A stretch of DNA of 64,000 nt from an uncultured bacterium (GCA_905215525.1 CAJMQJ010000002.1:124001-188000), one strand, 5' to 3'. Shown: positions 35,624 through 45,316, counted from the first letter of the stretch. Notes: generated by a model not told the origin, from the sequence alone. Numbers and translations are program-made.

Positions 35624-36798
35624 ACGGCACCCACGATCGAGAGCAGCGTTTGGGCGAACTCGTCCAGATCGCTCGGATTTACGCGGTCATCAAAGGAAAT
35701 GCGCAGTGCTCCCAATGCCTGCTCGCGACCGATGCCCATCGCGCTCAAAACGTGGCTGGGGTCCATACTACCGCTCGAGCATGCCGAGCCTGCCGATACC
35801 TCAAAGCCGGCGGCGTCGAGCTTGATGATGAGCTCCTCGGAGTCCATGCCGTCAATGTAGATCGAAACCATACCCGGCAGACGATCGGCCTGCGCGTAGT
35901 CGCCCATCGTGGCGTGAATGCGAGGATGGGCCGTAAGCGTGGCATAGAGCTTGTCGGAAAGGGTTTGCAGCGTCGCACGCTCCTGGGCCACATGGGGCGC
36001 CAGCGTGCGGGCGGCAGCGGCAAAAGCCAGCTGTGTACGCAGGTCCTGCGTGCCCGCGCGACGTCCGGCTTCCTGTCCACCGCCAAAAATGCGGGGGCGC
36101 AGTGGCGTGCGGGTCTTAAGGTAGAGAGCGCCGGAAGCCACGGGGCCGCCGATCTTGTGCGCGGCAACGGTCATAGCGTCGACGCCCAGCTCGGTGACAT
36201 CGAGCGGAATATGCAAGTAGCCCTGGATGGCATCGGTGTGGAACAGGGCGCCTGCGGTATGCGCGGCCGAGGCAAGCTCGCGGATAGGTTGTACCACGCC
36301 GGTCTCGTTGTTGGCGGCCATGATGCTTACGAGCGCCACGTCGTCGCCGAGCAGCTCGATGAGCGCGGCAGGTTCAATGTAGCCCGCACGGCAGGGTTGC
36401 ACCAGATCGACGGTAAAGCCGGCGGCGCGCAGCAGCGGCAGGTTGTCCAGAATCGAATCGTGCTCGATGGCAGATACGATCACACGGTTACGCTTGCGAT
36501 CGCGCTGACGAGCGCCCTCGGCAAGACCGAGCAGCGCCAGCTGGTTGGCCTCGGTGCCGCCGTTGGTAAGGATGATCTCGGACGGGCGAACGCGTGCGCC
36601 AAAGCTGCGGGCGATCTCGCGACGGGCGACTTCCAGGCGTGCGGCGGCCTTGCGGCCAAGTGAGTGCAGCGAGTTGGGGTTGACGCCGGCGAGCTCGCTA
36701 TCATCGTACTCACGCTGCGCAAGGAGCGCCTCGGCGCGCATGGGCGTCGAGGCGGCATAGTCAAGATTCACGGGTATGCGGTTTTGACCTGCGGTCAT
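35620..36798 (-). CDS. Cysteine desulfurase (NifS/IscS class)
   Basis: PLP enzyme that releases sulfur from cysteine for Fe-S clusters and tRNA thiolation. The PLP lysine is in VAAHKIGGP, and the mobile-loop cysteine is in SAGSACSSGSMDPSHVL. Start NLDYAASTPMR and TNGGTEANQLAL are typical. 392 residues. No iscU lies next to it. Assignment to a specific paralogue (IscS, SufS or NifS) is not safe, so no symbol is given. Confidence 0.93.
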   Translation of the reverse strand: MTAGQNRIPVNLDYAASTPMRAEALLAQREYDDSELAGVNPNSLHSLGRKAAARLEVARREIARSFGARVRPSEIILTNGGTEANQLALLGLAEGARQRDRKRNRVIVSAIEHDSILDNLPLLRAAGFTVDLVQPCRAGYIEPAALIELLGDDVALVSIMAANNETGVVQPIRELASAAHTAGALFHTDAIQGYLHIPLDVTELGVDAMTVAAHKIGGPVASGALYLKTRTPLRPRIFGGGQEAGRRAGTQDLRTQLAFAAAARTLAPHVAQERATLQTLSDKLYATLTAHPRIHATMGDYAQADRLPGMVSIYIDGMDSEELIIKLDAAGFEVSAGSACSSGSMDPSHVLSAMGIGREQALGALRISFDDRVNPSDLDEFAQTLLSIVGAV

Positions 36799-36804
36799 AA
36801 GGGT

Positions 36805-37476
36805 TTATGCCTCCTGTGCGGCCTCATTGCCCAGCTTCTGCAGCAGCGCAACCTCGGCGGCGGGATCTTCGGACTTAAAAACGGCGGAGCCGGCTACGAG
36901 CACGTTGGCGCCGGCCTTGACGACCTCGGCGATGTTCTTGGAAGAAATACCGCCATCGACCTCGATCAGGGGCGACACGCTGTGACGCTCACACATGGCC
37001 GTAAGCTCGTGCAGCTTAGGCAGCGTGCCCGGGATAAAGCTCTGGCCGCCAAAGCCCGGGTTCACACTCATGAGCAGCACCATATCGACGACGTCGATGA
37101 TGCTCTCGAGCACGCACACGGGGGTGGCGGGGTTGAGCACCACGCCGGCCTTGACGCCGCGCTGCTGCAGATGCGTGAGCGTGCGGTGCAGGTGCGTGGA
37201 AGCCTCGTAGTGCACGGTGATCATGTCGGCACCGGCGTCGGCGTACCAATCGACCGTCTCGTCGGGGTTCGACACCATCAGGTGCGCGTCGACCGGCACG
37301 TCGGTGGAGCGCTTGACGGCCTTGAGGATGTCAACGCCAAAGGTGAGGTTGCCGGTAAAGTGGCCGTCCATTACGTCGAAGTGCACGTAGTCGGCACCGG
37401 CGATCTTGTCGAGTTCGCCCTTGAGGTTGGCCATGTCGGCCGAGAGGACGGACGGAGCGATTTTAATGGAACCCAT
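36805..37476 (-). CDS. rpe: Ribulose-phosphate 3-epimerase
   Basis: TIM-barrel enzyme of the pentose phosphate pathway interconverting ribulose-5-P and xylulose-5-P. Metal-binding and catalytic segments are visible: IAPSVLSADMANL, HFDVMDGHFTGNLTFG, MVNPGF-like MSVNPGFGGQ and EVDGGI. 223 residues. Six bases downstream is the desulfurase gene. Confidence 0.96.
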   Translation of the reverse strand: MGSIKIAPSVLSADMANLKGELDKIAGADYVHFDVMDGHFTGNLTFGVDILKAVKRSTDVPVDAHLMVSNPDETVDWYADAGADMITVHYEASTHLHRTLTHLQQRGVKAGVVLNPATPVCVLESIIDVVDMVLLMSVNPGFGGQSFIPGTLPKLHELTAMCERHSVSPLIEVDGGISSKNIAEVVKAGANVLVAGSAVFKSEDPAAEVALLQKLGNEAAQEA

Positions 37477-37494
37477 GGTTGTTGCCTTTCTGCG

Positions 37495-38502
37495 CTAGTC
37501 GGTAAGTCCGTAGAACTCTTGAGAGGGGACGCGTTCGGTAAGGATCTCGAGCGCCCTATCCAAAGTAACACCGTTATAGAGCGTTTGCTCCACGGCAAAG
37601 GTGAGCGGAATGTCTACGCCAAGTGAACGGGCGAGCTCGCTCACGCTGCGGGCGGCGACGGCACCCTCGACCACCATATGCGTGCGCGTCTGGTACTCGT
37701 CGAGCGAAACACCGTGGGCAAACTCGTAGCCAAAGCTGCGGTTGCGCGAATGCTCGGAGGTGCAGGTGGCAATGAGGTCACCCATGCCGGCAAGACCCAT
37801 GCAGGTCATGGCCTGGCCGCCGCGGGCGTGTACCAGACGGCTTATCTCGGCTAAGCCGCGCGTCATGATGAGGGCGAGCGTGTTGTCGCCCGCTCCCGAG
37901 CCGGCGGAGATGCCGCACACGATGGCGATGACGTTTTTCATAGCGCCGCATACCTCGACGCCGGTCATGTCTTGCGACAGGTAGATGCGGAAGGCCGTGG
38001 ATAAGAGCAGGTCCTTAAAGGTCTCCCCTACCTGCGAGTCTTTGCTGGCGATGACGGCGGCAGAAAGCCCGCCGCGGCAGATCTCCTCGGCATGGTTGGG
38101 GCCCGAGAGCGCCGCCACGCGTGCCTCGTTGCCGATCTCGCTGGCAATGACCTCGCTCATGAGCAGGCCGGACTCGGGCTCAATGCCCTTGGTGAGGCAG
38201 AGCACCGGGGCGTCGGCGGCGATGAAGGGTGCCGCCTGATGGCATACACTGCGCAGGTGCGTGGAGGGCACGGCAAAGATAATGGCGTCGGCGCCGTCGA
38301 GCGCCTGCGACAGGTCCGTCGTGGCGACAACGTTGCCGGGCAGCTCGTAGTCCACCAGATACCGGGGATTGCGGTGCTCGGCATTGATGCCGGCGGCCGT
38401 CTGCTCGCTGTGGGCCCACATGGTCACGCGCTCGGCTCGCGCGGCGGCAAGACCGGCGACGGCGGTTCCCCAGGAGCCGGAGCCAATCAGCGCAACATTC
38501 AT
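37495..38502 (-). CDS. gpsA: Glycerol-3-phosphate dehydrogenase [NAD(P)+]
   Basis: Makes sn-glycerol-3-phosphate for phospholipids. NAD motif GSGSWGTAVAGL, catalytic region GAMKNVIAIVCGI with Lys, and the GLAGMGDLIATCTSEHSRNRSFG signature. 335 residues. It sits beside plsY, which uses its product, in the same direction. Confidence 0.97.
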   Translation of the reverse strand: MNVALIGSGSWGTAVAGLAAARAERVTMWAHSEQTAAGINAEHRNPRYLVDYELPGNVVATTDLSQALDGADAIIFAVPSTHLRSVCHQAAPFIAADAPVLCLTKGIEPESGLLMSEVIASEIGNEARVAALSGPNHAEEICRGGLSAAVIASKDSQVGETFKDLLLSTAFRIYLSQDMTGVEVCGAMKNVIAIVCGISAGSGAGDNTLALIMTRGLAEISRLVHARGGQAMTCMGLAGMGDLIATCTSEHSRNRSFGYEFAHGVSLDEYQTRTHMVVEGAVAARSVSELARSLGVDIPLTFAVEQTLYNGVTLDRALEILTERVPSQEFYGLTD

Positions 38503-38511
38503 GACTCTCTC

Positions 38512-39195
38512 CTACTTATCGTCGGGCTCGGTGACGCGCTTGGTAAACGAGAGCTTGGACTCCTTACCGGCCATGAGCTTTTGGATATTCGAGCGATGGG
38601 CCCACACCACGGTGATGCCGATCATCGCCATGCAAAACTTGAGACCCAGGCTGCTGTACGGAAAGACCGCGCAGGCAGCGATGGGAAGACCGATGGCGGC
38701 GGCAAGCGAGCCCACCGACACGTACTTGGTGATGGCGACGGCCACGATAAACATGCCCAGCAGCGACAGGCCAATGGGCCAGTACCAGGCAAGGATCACG
38801 CCCAGACCAACGGCGATACCCTTGCCGCCATGGAAGTTGAGGTAGGGCGAGAAGATATGGCCCCATACAGCTGCCAGGCAAATGACGCCGAGCATCCAGT
38901 CGCCGGGGGCTCCAGGCGCCATGATGTTCGGCGGAAAACCATAGCCCAAGTCGGCGATGAGCGGACGGGCGATAAGGACGCAGATGGCGCCCTTAAGGCA
39001 GTCGAGCAGCAGCGTGAGTGCGGCCACCTTGGGGCCGGCCACGCGCAGCGCGTTGGTGGTGCCGATGTTGCCGGAGCCCGCCTTGCGAATGTCCGTGTGG
39101 TTGAACACACGGCCCAAGATCAGGCCAAACGGAATCGCCCCGATAAAGAACGAGACCACGGCGCAGATGGCGGTCAGCAGAATCGGATTATGCAT
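38512..39195 (-). CDS. plsY: Glycerol-3-phosphate acyltransferase PlsY
   Basis: Membrane enzyme that transfers the acyl group from acyl-phosphate to glycerol-3-phosphate. Three conserved motifs: SGNIGTTNALRVAG, FHGGKGIAVGLGV and the third loop near VWAHRSNIQKLMAGKE. 227 residues, about five helices. It overlaps the der 3' end by eight bases and precedes gpsA. Confidence 0.95.
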   Translation of the reverse strand: MHNPILLTAICAVVSFFIGAIPFGLILGRVFNHTDIRKAGSGNIGTTNALRVAGPKVAALTLLLDCLKGAICVLIARPLIADLGYGFPPNIMAPGAPGDWMLGVICLAAVWGHIFSPYLNFHGGKGIAVGLGVILAWYWPIGLSLLGMFIVAVAITKYVSVGSLAAAIGLPIAACAVFPYSSLGLKFCMAMIGITVVWAHRSNIQKLMAGKESKLSFTKRVTEPDDK

Positions 39196-40522
39196 CCTTC
39201 TGTTCCTTCTTCCTAAAGAAGAGTCGGATGGGTGTGCCGGCGAAGTCGAAGGTCGAGCGCATGCGGTTCTCTACATAGCGCTGGTAGGTGTCGTTGACCA
39301 GGTCGCTGTGGTTGACGAAAAACGTGAACGTCGGCGGGTTGACGCCCGTCTGGGTCACATAGTGCATGCGCAGGCGGCGCTTGCCGTCCACCACGGTATG
39401 GCCGAACTCGCGCAGGTCGGTGAGGAACGTGTTGAGGCGCGAGGTGCTGATCTTCTGCGAGCGCGTCTTTTCGGCTGCGTCGACCATTGCCCAAATCTTC
39501 TCGATGCTGCGGCCGGTCAGGGCAGAAATGCGCAGGTACTGGGCCCGGGGAGCCATGACGCCCAGACGGCGGTCGACGGTCTCCATGCAGGCCTCGCGCT
39601 TGCGGTCGTCGTCGAGCAGGTCCCACTTGTTGAGCAGCACCACGATGGCGCAGCCGCGCTCGATGGCCAAGCCCATGACCTTCTGGTCCTGCTCGGTGAC
39701 GCCCACGGAGGCGTCGACGACGAGCAACGCCACGTCGGCGCGGTCGATGGCGCGCAGGCCGCGGACCATGGAGTAGTACTCGATGTTTTCGTACACGGTG
39801 CTTTTCTTACGGATGCCCGCGGTATCGACCATGCGGTAGTGCTTGCCGTTGCGCTCGACGACCGTGTCGATGGCGTCGCGCGTCGTGCCGGCAATGTTGG
39901 ACACGATGGAGCGGTCGGCACCTAGGATGCGGTTGAACAGCGAGGACTTACCGGCGTTGGGGCGGCCGATGATGGCCACGTTCAGCGCATCGGGGAACTC
40001 GTCGGCGACTTCGTCCTCTTCCTCCGGAAGCAGGGCCACGATATCGTCGAGCAGGTCGCCCGTGCCGTGGCCGTGCAGGGCCGAGAGCGGCGTGGGCTCG
40101 CCGATGCCGAGCGAATAGAACTCCCAGATACTGTCGTTCTCGCGATCGGGGTTGTCGAGCTTATTCACCAGCAGAAAGACCGGCTTGTCGCAGCGCTTGA
40201 GCATGCGGGCGACCGACTCGTCCTCCTCGGTGACACCGGTGCGGCCGTCGACCACAAACAGGATGACGGCGGCTTCCTCGGCGGCGGCGAGCGCCTGGTC
40301 GCGGATGGACGTTGCAAAGACGTCGTCGCTCTTGAGCGGCTCGATACCGCCCGTGTCGACGATGGTGAACTCGCGGCCGTTCCAATCGGCCGTGTGATAC
40401 GAGCGGTCGCGCGTGACGCCGCGGGACTCGTGGACGATGGCGTCCGAGGTCTGGGCCAGGCGGTTAACGAGCGTGGACTTGCCCACGTTGGGGCGTCCGA
40501 CGACGGCGACGATAGGTTTCAT
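39188..40522 (-). CDS. der: Ribosome biogenesis GTPase Der (EngA)
   Basis: Double-GTPase needed for 50S assembly. First G domain GRPNVGKST, DTGGIEP, NKLD; second G domain GRPNAGKSS, DTAGIRKKS, NKWD; then the KH-like C-terminal domain. The ATG at 40522 follows AAAGGAG; the frame from 40693 extends through the leader and is rejected. 444 residues. It follows the DUF512 gene, a frequent neighbour. Confidence 0.97.
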   Translation of the reverse strand: MKPIVAVVGRPNVGKSTLVNRLAQTSDAIVHESRGVTRDRSYHTADWNGREFTIVDTGGIEPLKSDDVFATSIRDQALAAAEEAAVILFVVDGRTGVTEEDESVARMLKRCDKPVFLLVNKLDNPDRENDSIWEFYSLGIGEPTPLSALHGHGTGDLLDDIVALLPEEEDEVADEFPDALNVAIIGRPNAGKSSLFNRILGADRSIVSNIAGTTRDAIDTVVERNGKHYRMVDTAGIRKKSTVYENIEYYSMVRGLRAIDRADVALLVVDASVGVTEQDQKVMGLAIERGCAIVVLLNKWDLLDDDRKREACMETVDRRLGVMAPRAQYLRISALTGRSIEKIWAMVDAAEKTRSQKISTSRLNTFLTDLREFGHTVVDGKRRLRMHYVTQTGVNPPTFTFFVNHSDLVNDTYQRYVENRMRSTFDFAGTPIRLFFRKKEQKDA

Positions 40523-40532
40523 CTGCTCTCCT

Positions 40533-41975
40533 TTAATGGGTAGGGTCAGCGGAATTAGTAGAGTCGGCAGGCACAATGCCAAGGATGTGCTCCAGGGTAT
40601 CGAGCAGCTCATGCGGCATGGTCGACACCACATGAACCTCGGCGCCGCGACTGGTAAGGCTTGCGAGTAAATCGTCACGATGATACTCGTCAAGCGTCAT
40701 GCCGTCAGCGTTGAACATGAGCTTAGGCACAAAGAGCATAACCCCCGACAGGTCTTGCGGCAGCTGCTCCAGGATATCGCTGGCGACGATGAGGCCGGTC
40801 ACGTCCACATTGCCGCCAAAGTAGCGGTTTTTGATGGCCGTGACGGTGCCGGCGAGTCCCCGTGGAGACTCCACGAAGCGGGCCACGGTATCGCGTGCGC
40901 TGGCGCCCGAGAGGCACAGCAGGTGCTGACTGCGGGCGGCGATGGCCTCGCGGACGCGGGCCAGTCGCTCGGCATCGGTAGCCAGCACGTCGTCGGTCTC
41001 GTCCAGATACGAGCGGATCATGCCAATGCCGTCGTAGTACTGCGGGTAGCCGTCGTAAAAGTCTGCCTCGGGAGGATCGATTCCGGCGTCCAGATAGAAC
41101 TCGTCGCTCATCTGGAAGGTGTGGCGGCCAAAGCGTTCGAAGGCACGGTCCTGGAAGGGCCTGATCATGGCAATGGTCTCGCGCGCCAGTTCGGGCTTGT
41201 CGCTGTATGACCAGCTAAAGCGGTTTTGGTGTTTGGTAAAACCGAGCGGCACAATGCCCAGGCTTGTGATTTGCTCATGCTCCTCGCAAAAGCGCAGGGT
41301 CTTTTCCAGCTCCTCGCCGTCGTTCATGCCGGGGCACAACACGATCTGCGCGTGAATCTCGATGCCGGCGGCCATGATGGTCTCGAGTACGTCCATGCCT
41401 CGCTGGGCGTTACGGCCCATCATACGACGGCGGACGTCGGGGCTCACAGCGTGGACCGACACGTTCATGGGACTCATGTTGCGCTGGATGACGTTTTGCA
41501 CGTCCTCGTCGGTGAGGTTCGTAAGCGTGACAAAGTTGCCTTGCAAAAAGCTTAGGCGATAGTCGTCGTCGCGAATATAGAGCGTGGAGCGGCCGCCCTT
41601 GGGGAGCATGGTCATAAAGCAGAACACGCAGGCGTTGACGCAGGTACGCATGCCGTCGAAGATGGGGCCATCGAACTCCAAACCCCAATCCTCGCCGGGA
41701 AAGCGGTCGAGCTCGACGGGGGTGACGGTGCCGTCGCGCGGGTCGAAAACCTCGAGGTCGACGGTATCATCGTCGGCCTCCCAGAGCCATACGATCATGT
41801 CGGTGAGCGCCTCACCGTTGACCGTGAGCACGCGCATGCCCGGCTCGATACCCACATCCCACGCGGGCGATTCGGGACGCACGTTCTTTACGAGCGCGCC
41901 CTCACCCGGCTCGGGGTCGCGGCTGCGCCCGTAATCGGCCACCTCGGCGGCGTATGCGGGTACGGTCTGGTCCAT
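40533..41975 (-). CDS. DUF512 family radical-SAM-like Fe-S protein with PDZ-like start
   Basis: 480 residues. The N-terminal PDZ-like segment (VKNVRPESPAWDVGIEPGMRV) is followed by a cysteine motif CVNACVFCFM that fits a 4Fe-4S radical-SAM cluster, and a C-terminal DUF512 part. The function of this family is unknown; its steady linkage to der suggests a role in ribosome or translation maturation. The ATG at 41975 starts two bases after ispH; the longer frame from 42080 lies inside ispH. Confidence 0.87.
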   Translation of the reverse strand: MDQTVPAYAAEVADYGRSRDPEPGEGALVKNVRPESPAWDVGIEPGMRVLTVNGEALTDMIVWLWEADDDTVDLEVFDPRDGTVTPVELDRFPGEDWGLEFDGPIFDGMRTCVNACVFCFMTMLPKGGRSTLYIRDDDYRLSFLQGNFVTLTNLTDEDVQNVIQRNMSPMNVSVHAVSPDVRRRMMGRNAQRGMDVLETIMAAGIEIHAQIVLCPGMNDGEELEKTLRFCEEHEQITSLGIVPLGFTKHQNRFSWSYSDKPELARETIAMIRPFQDRAFERFGRHTFQMSDEFYLDAGIDPPEADFYDGYPQYYDGIGMIRSYLDETDDVLATDAERLARVREAIAARSQHLLCLSGASARDTVARFVESPRGLAGTVTAIKNRYFGGNVDVTGLIVASDILEQLPQDLSGVMLFVPKLMFNADGMTLDEYHRDDLLASLTSRGAEVHVVSTMPHELLDTLEHILGIVPADSTNSADPTH

Positions 41976-41977
41976 GG

Positions 41978-42877
41978 TTAGCGGCAAAGCTCCTTGATGC
42001 GCTCGACGGCGCGCTCGATGTGTTCTTGCGGGGTGGAGGCTCCGGCGGTGATGCCGATGTGGTGAGCGTCGGTAAACCACGCGGCTTGGAGCTCAGAAGC
42101 TTCCTCGATGTGATACGTGCGCTCGCAGGCGTCTGCGCAAATCTGCGCCAGGCGGCGGGTGTTGCCCGAGTTCTTGCCGCCCACGATGACCATGCAGTCG
42201 CAGCGGTTGGCAAGTGTGGCTGCTGCCTGTTGACGCTCACTCGTGGCGGCGCAGATGGTGTTGATCACGCGCAGCTCCTGCACGCGCGGGGTGATAGCAG
42301 CCACGACCTCGGCCAAGTTCTGCGCAGTCTGGGTGGTCTGCACAACCAAGCCCACTTTACCCTTGAGCGACAGCGCGTCCGCATCGGCAGCGCAGCTCAC
42401 GACCTGCGCGTCATCGCCGGCGTGGCCCAGGATGCCCTCGACTTCGGGGTGGCCCGGCTCGCCCACGACGATCACGCGGTAGCCCTCGCGCACCAGGCGC
42501 TCGGCCGCCACGTGGACCTTCTTCACGTAGGGGCAGGTGGCGTCGACGACGTTAAGGCCACGCTCGCGAGCGGCATCAATGACCTGCGGCACCACGCCGT
42601 GGGCGCGGATGATCACAGTGCCCGACGTGGCGTCGTCCAAGGTGTCGGCCAGACCGACGCCTGCCTCGGCGAGCTCGCGTACCACGATCGGGTTATGGAT
42701 GAGCGGACCCAAGGTATGGACCTGAGTGCACTCCCCTGCCTGCGGCGCAGCGGCCAGCGCCATATCGAGCGCACGCTGTACGCCGTAGCAGGTGCCGGCG
42801 TGGGCAGCGATTTCGATAGTGGGGGCGTCTGCCTTGCCGGGCACAGCCTCGGCGGTGTTCATGACTTCCTCGTCCAT
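41978..42877 (-). CDS. ispH: 4-hydroxy-3-methylbut-2-enyl diphosphate reductase
   Basis: Last step of the MEP isoprenoid pathway (IspH/LytB), giving IPP and DMAPP. The Fe-S cluster cysteines are in AGTCYGVQRA (C30), VDATCPYVKK and INTICAATSERQ. HGV (RAHGVVP) and GGKNSGNTRRL are also classic. The ATG at 42877 comes two bases after the plsC stop. 299 residues. Confidence 0.96.
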   Translation of the reverse strand: MDEEVMNTAEAVPGKADAPTIEIAAHAGTCYGVQRALDMALAAAPQAGECTQVHTLGPLIHNPIVVRELAEAGVGLADTLDDATSGTVIIRAHGVVPQVIDAARERGLNVVDATCPYVKKVHVAAERLVREGYRVIVVGEPGHPEVEGILGHAGDDAQVVSCAADADALSLKGKVGLVVQTTQTAQNLAEVVAAITPRVQELRVINTICAATSERQQAAATLANRCDCMVIVGGKNSGNTRRLAQICADACERTYHIEEASELQAAWFTDAHHIGITAGASTPQEHIERAVERIKELCR

Positions 42878-42879
42878 GG

Positions 42880-43608
42880 CTAGAACCTGCCCGGGTGCTC
42901 GGCGCACAGGTCATCACGCATGGCGTAGACGCGACTCATGGCTTCGGACTCAAACCAGGCTAGGCGCTCCTTGCGCTTGAGCTCGGCAGGCGCGTCGGAA
43001 AGCGAAATTGACTTGCCGGCGCGGATCCAGCACTTTTTGGGGCGCATGATCTTTTTGCCCGCAGGCGTAATATCGGACCAGCCGCAGATGGCGAGCGGGT
43101 TGACGGGTGCCTTACCCATCTGGGCGATGAGCGCAAAGCCGCCGTGGACCTCGGGCTTGATCTCGCGCGAGCGGATGCGCGTACCCTCGGGGAAGATCAG
43201 GACGTCCTCGCCGCGTTGCAGCGCATGCTGGGCGGCGCGCAGGCACTTCATATCGGCAGTACCACGCTCCACGGGGATGCCGCCAACGCGGCTAAAGGCC
43301 CAGCGCACAATCTTGCTCTTGGCGAACTCGGATTTAAAGATGGGACGAATGCGGCGACCCCCAAAGAACAGCGCCGTCTCCACGGCCAAGAGCTCGGCCA
43401 TCGAGGTGTGGTTGCAGATGACCACGCTGCCGCGGCCTTCCTGGCGCTCAAACAGCAGGTCGGCCTCCTCTACCTTCCAGCGCCACATGAGCTTGGAGAA
43501 GGCCCACAGGATGGCCATAACCACGACGACGGTGCCGCGGATGAGCGCCGGGAACTCTGCGTAGGGGGCGTTGTAGTAATCCTCGGGCGTCTGCTTAAAC
43601 AGGCGCAT
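42880..43608 (-). CDS. plsC: 1-acyl-sn-glycerol-3-phosphate acyltransferase-like (PlsC family)
   Basis: Probable second acyltransferase of phosphatidic acid synthesis. Motif III FPEGTRIRS and motif II near GGIPVERG are good. Motif I reads NHTSMAE (residues 66-72), with Glu72 where the NHx4D motif normally has Asp. One membrane helix lies at ~22-40. 242 residues. It lies three bases after cmk. Because of the Glu, activity is a little less certain than family membership. Confidence 0.87.
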   Translation of the reverse strand: MRLFKQTPEDYYNAPYAEFPALIRGTVVVVMAILWAFSKLMWRWKVEEADLLFERQEGRGSVVICNHTSMAELLAVETALFFGGRRIRPIFKSEFAKSKIVRWAFSRVGGIPVERGTADMKCLRAAQHALQRGEDVLIFPEGTRIRSREIKPEVHGGFALIAQMGKAPVNPLAICGWSDITPAGKKIMRPKKCWIRAGKSISLSDAPAELKRKERLAWFESEAMSRVYAMRDDLCAEHPGRF

Positions 43609-43611
43609 GGG

Positions 43612-44298
43612 CTACCTCCTTTGGTTGATGAGGTCCTCGATAATGCGGACGACCTCGTCGATGGTGTGGGCGGTGGAGTCGACGTGCACGGCGTCCTCGG
43701 CGGGCACGAGCGGGGCGACCACGCGGCTGCTGTCAAGCTTGTCGCGCTGCTTGAGGGCGTCGAGGGTCTTGTCGACCTCGGCCTCGAGCTGCTCTTTGGT
43801 GAGTGGCTGGGCGTCGTTTTGGTGGCGCTGCAGCACGCGGCGGCGGGCACGCTCGCGCGGGTCGGCGGTCAGAAAGACCTTGACCTGTGCGTTGGGGAAC
43901 ACGACGGTGCCAATGTCGCGACCCTCGGCCACGATATCGCGGTCCTCTGCGACACGGCGCTGATGGATGAGCATGGCGGCGCGCACGCCCGGGTAGGCCG
44001 AGACCTTGGACACGTTGGCGTCCACCTGCGGGGTGCGGATGGCGGCCGAAGCGTCCTGGCCGTCGATGGTCAGGCGCGTGTCCTCGCCGGTGCCGTTGGT
44101 AAAGCGGATCTCGATCTGCTCGGCGAGGGCGTCGATTGCCGCCTCGTCGTCCAGATCGATGCCGCGGTCGAGCGCGGCGAAGGTGACGGCGCGATACATG
44201 GCACCCGTGTCGAGCTTGTTAAAGCCCAGCCGACGGGCGATCTCCTTGGCGATGGTGGATTTGCCGGAACCGGCGGGGCCGTCGATGGCGACGATCAT
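43612..44298 (-). CDS. cmk: Cytidylate kinase
   Basis: Phosphorylates CMP and dCMP. P-loop IDGPAGSGKST, family segments LDTGAMYRAVTF, GRDIGTVVFPNA and DSTAHTIDEVV. 228 residues. AAAGGAAG lies before the ATG. The cmk-plsC-ispH-der order recurs in many Gram-positives. Confidence 0.97.
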   Translation of the reverse strand: MIVAIDGPAGSGKSTIAKEIARRLGFNKLDTGAMYRAVTFAALDRGIDLDDEAAIDALAEQIEIRFTNGTGEDTRLTIDGQDASAAIRTPQVDANVSKVSAYPGVRAAMLIHQRRVAEDRDIVAEGRDIGTVVFPNAQVKVFLTADPRERARRRVLQRHQNDAQPLTKEQLEAEVDKTLDALKQRDKLDSSRVVAPLVPAEDAVHVDSTAHTIDEVVRIIEDLINQRR

Positions 44299-44364
44299 GC
44301 AATGCTTCCTTTCGATGGTTGACGTGCTGGTATGGTTCGCGGGCGTTGGGGCGCGGCGGGTTGC

Positions 44365-45294
44365 CTAGCCCGTGTAGCGCTCGCGGTATGTGTTGCGCTT
44401 GGGTCCGGAGCCGTGGCTGCCGTGGTGACGCGTGCGGCTGTCGGGCGTGTCTTGGGGCTTGCCGCCGTTGCGCTTGGCGCTCGCCTGCTTGGGCGGGATG
44501 CCGCCGGCCTTGAGGATCTGCACCTCGCGGTCGGTGAGCTCGCGCCACGAGCCCTTGGCCACGTCCTTGAGCTCCAGGCCGGCAAAGTTACAGCGATGCA
44601 GACGGATGACCGGATGGTGAATCTTGCTCAACATGCGCTTGACTTGATTCTTTCGGCCCTCGCGGATGATGACCTCCACGGCGGTGGTACCGGGCTTTAC
44701 GCCTTGCGGAGCCACGGCCTCGGCCTCGCGCGCGTTAATGACACGGCAGATTGCCGGCTGGCACAGGCCGTCGTCGAGCTCGATGCCACGGCGGAGTGGC
44801 GTGAGATCGCGGTCGGTCAGCGTCCCGTCAACGAGCGCCTGGTAGGTCTTGTAGACGTGCTTGCTGGGGTGCAGCAGGTCCTGCGACAGGTCGCCGTCGG
44901 TGGTAAAGAGCAAAAGGCCCGTGGTGTCGCGGTCCAGGCGGCCCACCGGGAAAAGTCCCGGAAAGCGGTCGCGGGGGACCAGGTCGGCCACGCAAGGGCG
45001 CTCCTGCGGATCGCTCATGGTGGTGAGGTAGCCGGTCGGCTTGTAGAGCATCAGGTACACGGCGCCCTGGTTGAGCTTGACGGGCATGCCGTCGACCTCG
45101 ATATGGTCGCGGTCGACGTCGACCTTGGTGCCCAGCTCAGTTGCGACCTCGCCGTTGACGGTCACGCGGCCGGCGGTCATTAGGTCCTCCGAGCCACGGC
45201 GGCTCGCCACGCCCGCGCGCGCCAAAAAGCGCTGCAGGCGCATGGTGTGCGGATAGACGGGCTGGGCGTCGGTGGCGGGTACTGCGTTGCCCAT
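44365..45294 (-). CDS. rluB: Ribosomal pseudouridine synthase RluB/RsuA family
   Basis: N-terminal S4 RNA-binding domain (RLQRFLARAGVASRRGSEDLM), then the pseudouridine synthase domain with catalytic Asp in GRLDRDTTGLLL. A basic, low-complexity tail follows (residues ~265-309). The ATG at 45294 has AGGGGAG upstream; ATG at 45330 is possible. It follows scpB, as in many Gram-positives where this gene modifies 23S rRNA. Target position is inferred from context. Confidence 0.92.
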   Translation of the reverse strand: MGNAVPATDAQPVYPHTMRLQRFLARAGVASRRGSEDLMTAGRVTVNGEVATELGTKVDVDRDHIEVDGMPVKLNQGAVYLMLYKPTGYLTTMSDPQERPCVADLVPRDRFPGLFPVGRLDRDTTGLLLFTTDGDLSQDLLHPSKHVYKTYQALVDGTLTDRDLTPLRRGIELDDGLCQPAICRVINAREAEAVAPQGVKPGTTAVEVIIREGRKNQVKRMLSKIHHPVIRLHRCNFAGLELKDVAKGSWRELTDREVQILKAGGIPPKQASAKRNGGKPQDTPDSRTRHHGSHGSGPKRNTYRERYTG

Positions 45295-45316
45295 GGCGCG
45301 CGTCTCCCCTACTTCG

